From Mercurialis annua (taxonomy: Eukaryota > Streptophyta > Magnoliopsida > Malpighiales > Euphorbiaceae): DNA of 64,000 nucleotides. The notes below the pieces were generated by a model that saw nothing but the letters and a program-made list of their open reading frames with translations, searched no databases and was not told where the DNA came from. The translations under genes and the position numbers were made by a program. Positions 1 to 10,899 of the stretch are shown here, in pieces. The first letter of the stretch is position 1; the number at the start of each line of letters is the position of its first letter. The stretch spans positions 25,258,046-25,322,045 of the forward strand of contig NC_065570.1 in NCBI RefSeq assembly GCF_937616625.2, written 5' to 3'.

Positions 1-1887
1 TTTACGCACGCGTTGCATAATGTAACATAACCATGCATAGGAAATCGGAACGACGCGTTAGAGAGACTTGAGACTGGATATACTAATCTAGCGTCACTTT
101 TCACGCACACTTTGCGTAATATAACCTAACCATGCTTAGGAAATTGGAACGACGTGTTAGAGAGACTTGAGATGCGACATACTAATATAGCGTCACTATT
201 CATGCACTCTTTGCGTAATATAACCTAACCATGCTTAGGTAATCGGAACGACGCGTTAAAGAAACTTGTGACGCGAGATATATATAGTTATCTAAGCTAC
301 ACGTTAAAGAGACTTGAGACGAAACAAACTAATCTAGCGTCACGTTTTCCGCACACTTTGCGTAATATAACCTAACCATGCTTAGGTAATCGGAACGACG
401 CGTTAAAGAGAATTGATACTGGACATACTAATCTAGCGTCACTTTTCACGCACACTTTCCGTAAAATAACCTAACCATGCTTAGGAAATTGGAACGACGC
501 GTTAGAGAGACTTGAGACGAAACATACTAATTTAACGTCACTTTTCACGCACTGTTTACATAATATAACCTAACCATGCTTAGGTAATTGGAACGACGCG
601 TTATAGAGACTTGTGACGCGAGATAAGTATGGTAGTCGAAACGACGCGTAAAAGAGACTTGAGATGAAACAAACTAATCTAGCGTCAATTTTTAAGCACA
701 CTTTGCGTAATATAACCTAACCATGCTTAGGTAATCGGAACGACGCGTTAAAGAGACTTGAGACTAGACATACTAATCTAGCGTCACTTTTCACGCACAC
801 TTTGCGTAATATAACCTAACCATACTTCAGAAATTGGAACGACGCGTTAAAGAGACTTGAGACACGACATACTAATTTAACGTCACTTTTCAAGCACACT
901 TTGCGTAATATATCCAAACCATGGTTAGGTAATCAGAACGATGAGACTTGTGACGCGAGATAAGTATGGTAATCAAAACAACACGTTAAAGAGACTTGAG
1001 ACAAAACATACTAATCTATTGTAATTTTTTACGCACACATTGCATAATAAAACCTAAACATGCTTAGGTAATCGGAACAACGCGTTAAAGACATTGGAGA
1101 CTGGACATAATAATCTAGCATCACTTTTCACGCACACTTTGCGTAATATAACCTAACCATGCTTAGGTAATAAGAACAACGCGTTAAAGAGACTTGAGAC
1201 GCGACATACTTATCTATTGATCCTTTTTGCGCACACTTTGCGTACTATAACATAACCATGCTTAGGTAATCGGAACGACGCGTTAAAGGGACTTGTGACG
1301 CGACATAAGCAATGTAATCGAAACGACGCGCTAAAGAGACTTGAGAAGCGACATACTTATCTAGCGTCACTTTTCACGCAAACTTTGCGTATTATAACCT
1401 AATCATGCTTAGGTAATCGGAACGACGCATTAAAGAGCCTTGAGACGCGACATACTAATCTAGTGACTCTTTTCACTCACACCTTGCGTAATATAACCTA
1501 ACCATGCTTAGGTAATAAGAACGACGCGTTAAATAGACTTGTGATGCGAGATAAGTATGGTAATCAAAATGACGCGTTAAAGAGACTTGAGACGAATATA
1601 ACCTAACCATGCTTAGCTAATCGAAACGACGCGCTAAAGAGACTTGAGACTGAACATACTAATCTAGCGTCACTATTAACGCACACTTCACATAATATAA
1701 TCTAACCATGCTTAGGTATGAGGAATGACGCGTTAAAGAGACTTGAGACGCGTTAAAGAGACTTGAGACTGGACATACTAATCTATTGATCCTTTTCACG
1801 CACACTTTGCGTACTATAACCTGACCATGCTTAGGTAAAAGAAACGATGCGTTAAAGAGACTTGTGACGCGACATAAGCATGGTAAT

Positions 1888-4402
1888 CGAAACGACGCGT
1901 TAAGGAGACTTGAAAAGCGATATACCAATCTAGCATCACTTTTCACGCAACCTTTGCTTATTATACCCTAATCATAATTAGGTAATCGGAACGACGCATT
2001 AAAGAGCCTTGAAACACGACATACTAATCTAGCTTCACTTTCACACACACCTTGCATAATATAACCTAACCATGCTTAGGTAATAAGAACAACGCGTTAA
2101 ATAGACTTGAGATGCGACATTTGAATCTATTGTCCTTTTTCACGCACACTTTGCATAATATAACCAAACCATGCTTAGGTAATCGGAACGACGCGTTAGA
2201 AAGACTTGTGACTCGACATAAGCATGCTAATCGAAACGACGCGTTAAAGAGACTTGAGACGAGCCATACTAATCTAGCGTCACTTTTCACGCACACTTTG
2301 TGTAATAACCTAACCACGCTTACGTAATCAGAACGACGCTTTAAAGAGAATTTAGACGCGGCATACTAATCTGTTGTCACTTTTCACGCACACTTTGCGT
2401 AATATAACCTAGCCATGGTTAGGTAATCGGAACAACGCGTTAAAGAGAATTGAGACGCAAATCTAGCGTCACTTTTCACGTACACTTTGCGTAATATAAC
2501 CTAACATTGCTTAGGTAATCAAAACGACGCGATAAATAGACTTGAGACACGACATACTAATCTAATGTCACTTTTCACGCAGACTTCGCGTAATATAACC
2601 GAACCATGCTTAAGTAATATAAACGACGCGTTAAAGACACTTGAGACGCGACATACTAATCTGTTGTTACTTTTCACGCACACTTTGCGTACTATAACCT
2701 AACCATGCTTAGGTAATCGGAACGACGCGTTTGAGAGACTTGTGAACTACGCGTTAAAGAGACTTGTGATGCGACGTACTAATCTAGCGTCATTTTTCAC
2801 CCTAACTTTGCATAATATAACCTAACCATGCTTAGGTAATCGGAACGACGCATTAAATCATTGATACGCGACATACTAATCTAGCATCCCTTGTCTCGCA
2901 CACCTTGCGTAATCTAACCTAACCATGCTTAGGTAATCGGAACGACTCGTTAAAGAGACTTGAGACGTTACATACTAATCTAGCGTTACTTTTCTCGCAC
3001 ACTTTGCGTAATATAACCTAACCATTCTTGGGTAGTCGGAACGACGCGTTAAAGAGACTTGAGACGCGACATACTAATCTATCATCACTTTTCACGCACT
3101 CTTTGCGTAATATAACCTAACAATGCTTGGGTAATGGGAACGACCCATTAAAGAGACTTGTGACGCAGCATTCTAATCTATCGTCACTTTTCACGCACGC
3201 TTTGCGTAATATAACCTAACCATGCTTAGGTAATCGGACCAACGTATTAAAGAGAATTGAGACGCGACATACTAATCTAGCGTCACTTTTCACGCACGCT
3301 TTGAATAATATAACCTAACCATGCTTAGGTAATTGGAACAACGCGTTAAAGAGAATTGAGACACGACATACTAATCTAGCATCACTTTTCACGCACACTT
3401 TGCGTAATTTAACCTAACCATGCTTACGTAATGAGAACGACGCGTTAGAGAGACTTGTGACGCGACATAAGCATGGTAATCGAAATGACGCGTTAAAGAG
3501 ACTTAAGATGCGACATACTAATCTAGCGTCACTTTTCACGAAAACTTTGCATTATATAACCTAAACAAGATTAGGTTATCGGAACGATGCATTAAAGATC
3601 CTTGAGACGCAACATACTAATCTAGCGTCACTTTCCAGGCACGCTTTGCGCAATAAAACCTAACCATGCTTAGGCAATCAGAAAAACGCGTTAAAGAGAA
3701 TTAAGACGCGATAGCGTCAATTTTTACACACACTTTTCGTAATATAACCTAACCATGCTTAGATAATCGGAAAGACGTGTTAAATAGACTTGATACGCGA
3801 CAAACTAATCTATTGTCACTTTTCACGCACAGTTTGTGTAATATAACCTAACCATGCTTAAGTAATCGGAATGACCGTTAAAGAGATTTTAGACGTGACA
3901 TACAAATATATTGTTACTTTTCACGCACACTTTACGTACTATAACCTAACCATGCTTAGGTAATCGGACGCGTTAGAGAAACTTGTGATGCGACATAAGC
4001 ATGGTAATCAAAGCAACGCGTTAAAGAGACTTGAGAACGACATACTAATCTAACGTCACTATTCACACAAACTTTGTATAATATAACCAAACCATGCTTA
4101 CGTAATCGGAACGACGCATTAAAGAGCCTTGAGATGCAACATACTAATCTAGCGTTACTTTCCACGAACACCTTGCGTAACAAAACCTAACCATGGTTAG
4201 ATAATCGAAACAACGCGATAAAGAGAATTGAGACGCGACATACTAATTTAGCGTCATTTTTCACGCACACTTTGCGTAGTATAACCTAACCATGCTTATG
4301 TAATCGGAACTACGCGTTAGATAGACTTAAGACGCGACGTACTAATCTATTGTCATTTTTCACGCACACTTTGCGTAATATAATCTAACCACGCTTAAGT
4401 AA
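1888..4402 (+). repeat. Sat1 higher-order duplication, copy 1 (about 2.5 kb)
   Basis: This block is followed directly by a near copy of itself, offset by about 2,516 bp. Matching marks include the odd stretch GAAAAGCGATATACCAATC (near 1910 and 4425), the AATCATAATTAGG variant, and the ACTACGCGTTAAAGA half-unit. Copies share monomer-specific variants and indels, so the unit of duplication is a block of some 25 monomers rather than a single monomer. Confidence 0.85.
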
Positions 4403-6920
4403 TCGAAACAACGCGTTAAAGAGACTTGAAAAGCGATATACCAATCTAGCATCACTTTTCACGCAACCTTTTCTTATTATACCCTAATCATAATTAGGTA
4501 ATCGGAACAATGCATTAAAGAGCCTTGAGACACGACATACTAATCTAGCTTCACTTTAACACACACCTTGCGTAATATAACCTAACCATGCTTAGGTAAT
4601 AAGAACAACGCGTTAAATAGACTTGAGATGCGACATTTGAATCTATTGTCCTTTTTCACGCACACTTTGCATAATATAACCAAACCATGCTTAGGTAATC
4701 GGAACGACGCGTTAGAAAGACTTGTGACTCGACATAAGCATGCTAATCGAAACGACGCGTTAAAGAGACTCGAGACGAGCCATACTAATCTAGCGTCACT
4801 TTTCACGCACACTTTGTGTAATAACCTAACCACGTTTACGTAATCAGAACGACGCATTAAAGAGAATTTAGACGCGGCATACTAATCTGCTGTCACTTTT
4901 CACGCACACTATGCGTAATATAACCTAACCATGGTTAGGTAATCGGAACAACGCGTTAAAGAGAATTGAGACGCGAATCTAGCGTCACTTTTCACGTACA
5001 CTTTGCGTAATATAACCTAACATTGCTTAGGTAATCAAAACGACGAGATAAATAGACTTGAGACACGACATACTATTCTAATGTCACTTTTCACGCAGAC
5101 TTCGCGTAATATAACCGAACCATGCTTAAGTAATATAAACGACGCGTTAAAGACACTTGAGACGCGACATACTAATCTGTTGTTAATTTTCACGCACACT
5201 TTGCGTACTATAACCTAACCATGCTTAGGTAATCGGAACGACGCGTTAGAGAGACATGTGAACTACGCGTTAAAGAAACTTGAGATGCGACGTACTAATC
5301 TAGCGTCATTTTTCACCCTAACTTTGCATAATATAACCGAACCATGCTTAGGTAATCGGAACGACGCATTAAATCATTGATACGCGACATACTAATCTAG
5401 CATCCGTTCTCTCGCACACCTTGCGTAATCAAACCTAACCATGCTTAGGTAATCGGAACGACTCGTTAAAGAGACTTGAGACGTTACATACTAATCTAGC
5501 GTTACTTTTCTCGCACACTTTGCGTAATATAACCTAACCATTCTTGGGTAATCGGAACGACGCGTTAAAGAGACTTGAGACGCGACATACTAATCTAGCA
5601 TCACTTTTCACGCACTCTTTGCGTAATATAACCTAACAATGCTTGGGTAATGGGAACGACCCATTAAAGAGACTTGTGACGCAGCATACTAATCTATCGT
5701 CACTTTTCACGCACGCTTTGCGTAATATAACCTAACCATGCTTAGGTAATCGGACCAACGTATTAAAGAGAATTGAGACGCGACATACTAATCTAGCGTC
5801 ACTTTTCACGCACGCTTTGAATAATATAACCTAACCATGCTTAGGTAATTGGAACAACGCGATAAAGATAATTGAGACACGACATACTAATCTAGCATCA
5901 CTTTTCACGCACACTTTGCGTAATTTAACCTAACCATGCTTACGTAATGAGAACGACGCGTTAAAGAGACTTGTGACGCGACATACGCATGGTAATCGAA
6001 ATGACGCGTTAAAGAGACTTAAGATGCGACATACTAATCAAACGTCACTTTTCACGAAAACATTGCATTATATAACCTAAACAAGATTAGGTAATCGGAA
6101 CGATGCATTAAAGAGCCTTGAGACGCAACATACTAATCTAGCGTCACTTTCCAGGCACGCTTTGCGCAATATAACCTAACCATGCTTAGGCAATTAGAAA
6201 AACGCGTTAAAGAGAATTGAGACACGATAGCGTCAATTTTTACATACACTTTTCGTAATATAACCTAACCATGCTTAGGTAATCGGAAAGACGTGTTAAA
6301 TAGACTTGATACGCGACATACTAATCTATTGTTACTTTTCACGCACAGTTTGTGTAATATAACCTAACCATGCATAAGTAATCGGAATGACGCGTTAAAG
6401 AGACTTTAGACATGACATACAAATATATTGTTACTTTTCACGCACACTTTGCGTACTATAACCTAACCATGCTTATGTAATTGGACGCGTTAGAGAAACT
6501 TGTGATGCGACATAAGCATGGTAATCGAAACAACGCGTTAAACAGACTTGAGAACGACATACTAATCTAGCGTCACTATTCACACCAACTTTGTATAATA
6601 TAACCAAACCATGCTTAGGTAATCGGAACGACGCATTAAAGAGCCTCGAGATGCAACATACTAATCTAGCGTTACTTTCCACGAACACCTTGCGTAACAA
6701 AACCTATCCATGGTTAGATAATCGAAACAACGCGATAAAGAGAATTGAGACGCGACATACTAATTTAGCGTCATTTTTCACGCACACTTTGCGTAGTATA
6801 ACCTAACCATGCTTAAGTAATCGGAACTACGCGTTTGATAGACTTAAGACGCGACATACTAATCTATTGTCATTTTTCACGCACACTTTGCGTAATATAA
6901 TCTAACCACGCTTAAGTAAT
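4403..6920 (+). repeat. Sat1 higher-order duplication, copy 2 (about 2.5 kb)
   Basis: Second copy of the block at 1888-4402, in the same orientation and directly adjacent. It carries the same order of variant monomers with scattered point differences (high-90s percent identity by eye). It ends near 6920, where the next monomer no longer tracks the first copy. The simplest origin is unequal exchange between misaligned arrays. Confidence 0.85.
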
Positions 6921-7051
6921 TGGAACTACGCGTTTAATAGACTTGATACGCGAGATACTAATGTATTGTCATTTTTCGTGCACACTTTGCGTAATATAAC
7001 CTCACCATGCTTAGGTAATTAGAACGACGCGTTCGAGAGACTTGTGACACG

Positions 7052-7056
7052 ACATA
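7052..7056. repeat. Target-site duplication, left (ACATA)
   Basis: ACATA directly precedes the TG of the left LTR and recurs exactly after the CA of the right LTR (15937-15941). Removing the element and one copy restores a normal Sat1 junction (CGACATAggCATGGTAATC), which confirms insertion into the array. Confidence 0.97.
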
Positions 7057-8996
7057 TGTTAGTAGTATATGCCTTAGGGCCATTTGATCGTGTATATTTG
7101 TAGAGTTAATCCCAATGGCAAAGATATATATGTTCTATTTGAACTAAGTGTCTCATCAACTAAGTGTTCATTTATTACGTATTGTCCTTATCACATTGTG
7201 ATAGAATCTATTCTTAAGGTGTTAAGAATATGAGTGATAGATTCTATTATACAAGTGATCTAAATAACCGTTCGCGATCGATGGGGTCCTACGAATAAGG
7301 GCATTGCATTATCCCAGATTGATCGTCACCTCTGTTTATTCTCCTGATTAGTAAAGAGTTACTAAATTATAGGAAGTAGTGAGTCTCATACTACTTGATG
7401 GGGATCAGAATAAACACGTGGACACTCAAGGTGTTGAGTGAGTCGAACAAGTGACGCTAGATGACTTATACATGGTAATTCATTAAAGTCAATTTAATAT
7501 CATCTAGTTCATAATTGTACATATGTCCTTTGACTTGCGGTGACACTATCTTGTATATAGGTGATTAGAGTTTGATACTCCTTAACCCTAGATCTTTCAT
7601 GAGCTAGGGCCGCGAGATGTGTTGGCTCTAGTTAGTTGTATATGGAGATAGGGGTTTAACCTAGAAAGGATTCATCACTCTGGATGAACGGAGACAAGAT
7701 TCTATGCTATCTCAAATTGTTCTTGATGGATGATAAAACCTGCGCAGGTGTATATGACTTACATAAAAAGTTGTTTCTAGTGGAAGTCATATTTATCAAG
7801 AATTAGAACTGGGAGATGAGGTCATATAATCAAGACATATAGTGTTTGACTTAACCGTGACACTAGTCGAGATTGGAATCTTAGATGAAGGGAATTTTGA
7901 GTGTACGGTAATTATGAACATTGGTTCAAAAAGAATGCATAGAAACATTCATCTCTATTTGGGGGTCGTGATATGTTGCTAGACGTCACTCTCGATCTAT
8001 GAGAATTAATAATTAAATGGGATTTAATTATTTAATATAAGAAAGGCGTTTCTTATGTCTCTCGTTGCCATATAGATGTGAACCTAGTTAGTCACACACA
8101 ATAGAGTGTGCAACCGATTGAGTTTACGAAAGATGGATTTCATATAGATACTAGATATCTCGGAAATTAATCTAAGATGAAAAACAAGTACAAATTAGGG
8201 ACTAATTTGTAAGAGTTATAAATTAGTAGGAACCTAATTGTATTATGTCCATATTAATTAGGGACTAATTTATAAGAGTTATAAATTAGTAGGAACCTAA
8301 TTATATTTTAACCAAGTTTTATGATTAAAAGGTTTAAGTAATTAATTAGTGTAATTAATGATACTTAAATGACTAATCATTAGCTAATGGAATGATGATG
8401 TCATGGTGATGATGTAATGAGATAAGCCTATGTCATATATGTGATGTCATATGATGACATCACCTATATGATGTCACCTATGTGATGTCACCACATGAAA
8501 GGTGTTGCATTCTTAAGGCATGCTCTAGCCTATAAATAGAGCATGTCCTTGCTCATTTCACAAGACCACACAACACACATCTCACTACAAAGTTGTAGAG
8601 AGAGAAAGCACTTGAAGGAGTTCAAGTAGTCATCAATCACGGGAAAAACTTGGCGACGTTTTTCATACATCCGAGCAAGGTAGTGATCGCGGCGAGAGTT
8701 TGAGCTTAGGGCTGCTCGGCAAGAGGAACTCTTGCAGGATTAATTCAAGGCGAGGATTCAATCGGACGCATACTCGTGTGGACGAGCTTGAGGTCGCCGT
8801 ACTTTCGGGACTACAAGAATCGTTGGAGAATCGACATAGGTATTCTTCTTACGATTCTTAGATGCGTGCTTTAATTACTAAATGATACGACGATCCATTT
8901 GTTATTGATATGATCAACTTTAGGATCCGGATTGTTAGAATTTCGATTTTGAATTGAAATATACGATCCGGACCCGCGCCTCCCGCTGCGCCAACA
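7057..8996 (+). repeat. 5' LTR of the copia-type element
   Basis: Starts TGTTAGTAGTATATGCC and ends CTGCGCCAACA. About 23 substitutions by eye separate it from the right LTR, plus indels. It lacks a 52-bp segment present in the right LTR, lost between two AAGGTGT direct repeats (junction 8499-8505). It keeps 14 bp that the right LTR lacks near 8396-8412. It contains an internal near-tandem duplication of about 66 bp (ACTAATTTRTAAGAGTTATA motif, near 8200 and 8266) and short TGATGTCA-type repeats at 8397-8490. Confidence 0.96.
8519..8545 (+). promoter_or_regulatory. LTR core promoter: TATA box inside an inverted repeat
   Basis: TATAAATA lies at 8531-8538, flanked by the exact inverted repeat CATGCTCT (8519-8526) and AGAGCATG (8538-8545). 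A consensus plant TATA box in the middle-right part of an LTR is the expected U3/R boundary, so transcription would start roughly 25-35 bp downstream. The hairpin context is seen directly; any function for it is inference. The same arrangement is kept in the right LTR (TATA at 15471-15478). Confidence 0.8.
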
Positions 8997-8997
8997 G

Positions 8998-9012
8998 TGG
9001 TATCAGAGCCAC
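8998..9012 (+). other. Primer-binding site for initiator-Met tRNA
   Basis: TGGTATCAGAGCCAC begins one base after the CA end of the left LTR. TGGTATCAGAGC is the standard plant copia and gypsy primer-binding sequence, pairing with the 3' end of initiator-Met tRNA to start minus-strand DNA synthesis. Confidence 0.95.
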
Positions 9013-9299
9013 CATATCATCGAGTATTAACGCTTTACGATTGAATATATGTATAAATAATCATGGACTTAGGAATTATTATTGGGCATGTAATTTATAA
9101 TTCCGAGGGCTTATTTTTCCAAAACGAACAATCGCTATTGTGATATTAATTACATTTGATTAAATTCTGTCTAGGAGATTGGTACTTAAGTGGTCCGCTC
9201 GTGACCCTCCAATCTATCCTGGGAATTTTTCTAATGTGATCATTTAACACAATACGTGATTCGCTTGTGCATTATGTTGTCATCAACGGGATGTGCGGA

Positions 9300-9640
9300 A
9301 AAAGGCGAAACCCGAAAAAAAAAATCCGGAAAAAAAAAATAATATTTTTTTTTCATAAAAACCAAAAATGCTGAAAAACGGGTTTTACATTCGGGAAAAA
9401 GTTTTCGGCCCGAAAAAAAAATAACCCGGAAAAAAAAATAATATTTTTTTCATAAAAACCAAAAATGCTGAAAAACGGGTTTTACACCCGGGAAAAAGTT
9501 TTCGGCCCGAAAAAAAAAAAAAAAATTTTCCGTAAAAAACCGAAATGCTGAAAAAGAGGTTTTACACCCGGAGAAAAGTTTCCGACTCGAAAAAAAACCG
9601 TAAAAAAAAACGTAAAAAAAAATAATTTTTTTTTTCGAGC
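9300..9640 (+). repeat. A-rich degenerate tandem repeat in the element leader
   Basis: Three diverged copies of a block containing AATGCTGAAAAACGGGTTTT, a CCCGG..AAAAGTTT box and long A and T runs, with the CTGAAAAA mark at about 9371, 9468 and 9547. Spacing shrinks from 97 to 79 bp. It sits in the untranslated leader or former gag start of the copia element and shows no coding potential. Confidence 0.75.
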
Positions 9641-10899
9641 ATCAGCAATCGGTTGAGGCTTTCGGAGGTTCGAGGATGAATCCTCGATACCTAAAGAAAG
9701 TAGATATTACATAGTAAATGATTAGAGAATCATTTCCGAGACATGTAATAGTTTGCTCATTCTTTTGTGGCTAAAGAATGAGACCTAGGAAGTCCATGAT
9801 CATACATGTGTGATTGCATGATTCATTTAACTTTAATATGTATGAGATGCATGCTAAAATGTGTTGTGTGCTTAGTGAGACCGGAATAACTTTAAACCCT
9901 ACGAAATCTTCCTAAAAGTTTAAAGATTAAGTTTATATTGATTAATCATTAAATTGATTTATCAATGGCTCTCCATTGGAGCAATAAACTAACACACTTT
10001 GAGTTATCATTTTGTCGGCTATGGATACATAGGGGTGAGATGATATCGTCAAGAGGCTGTTGTTGAGTTTATTGTTAAGCATGAGATGTTACAAGTGTAT
10101 CGATATAGTACACGGCAATAACGGCAATTAGGCGTACCTGAGTCGTGTATTATTCAAATTGATACATCTTAGTTGATTCAATGGGTTAAACTTAACTAAT
10201 GCAGAAACCCAATAACGACAATGGGTATCTGAGGGTGAAAGCATTAGGAGCCGGAAATGATTGAACCTCATATGAGAAATGATGAACAAGTGTTGTTCAC
10301 TTGTAGTACATTGTGATCCCAATAACGGCAATTAGGCGTACCTGAGGGAAAGATCAATGACTATAAGAACTCAATCACCCGCTTGAAATCTTTTCCAACA
10401 AAGATTCACGTTTCCTATTTTGGAAGTGTAGGATTCGAAAAAGATAGTGGGAGGCCATTTTGATAAAGACCAAATCATTATGGTTAAATATACAAAATAA
10501 CACGAATACTAATTAGAGATCTTTGCTATCTAAGGGATAATAAGATTAAATAGAATCCTTTTAAGTGACATTCACGATAGTAATCGGCTAGTGGTTTAAA
10601 ACCATTTTTTTTGATTGATTAAGATATTTAGATTCCTCCAAGGCTATTGCGAAAAAGAAATGCACATTGGTTAACAAATAAAAGTGTTTTCGTTTGTTAA
10701 GATGTAGGACAGTATAAGTCATAGCCGGAAATATTTGGAATATTTAAAAGGCGGTTTGGTCAATAAAAGAAATTGTTTCTTTTGTCAAAACAAAAGACAT
10801 TGAAATGGAAATTGTATTAAGTATTTTGAATACTTAAAGGGCAATGACGAGAGTAACGACAATTCCATCAAGAATGTGTCTATCTCATGTTCCAATGTC
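9641..10899 (+). other. Former leader and gag region, no recognisable domain
   Basis: By position this should hold the gag gene, but all frames are full of stops and I find no CCHC knuckle. It contains three spaced copies of a CAATAACGGCAATTAGGCGT-like motif (10116-10142, 10210-10233 in diverged form, 10320-10346), 94 and 110 bp apart. I see nothing else I can name. Confidence 0.5.

Larger units (their letters stand above)
1..7056 (+). repeat. Sat1 99-bp satellite array, forward tract 1
   Basis: Head-to-tail array with a 99-bp period; for example, the ACGCAC box recurs at 3292 and 3391. Each unit has, in order, ACGCACACTTTGCGTAATAT, AACCTAACCATGCTTAGG, TAATCGGAACGACGCGTTAA, AGAGACTTGAGACGCGACAT and ACTAATCTAGCGTCACTTTT. 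Monomers differ mostly by single substitutions, many of them C/T or G/A at CpG. A recurrent 147-bp variant carries a second copy of the GGAACGACGCG...GACGCGACATA part joined through AAGCATGGTAATCG (for example 3391-3537). The array is open at the left window edge. It is interrupted at 7056 by a retrotransposon and resumes at 15937. Open frames here have a 33-residue repeat because 99 is a multiple of 3; I do not call them genes. Confidence 0.97.

Noticed and set aside
10128..10331. Minus-strand open frame inside the copia element
   Set aside because: Antisense to the element, spans non-coding repeated motifs, and resembles nothing known to me.
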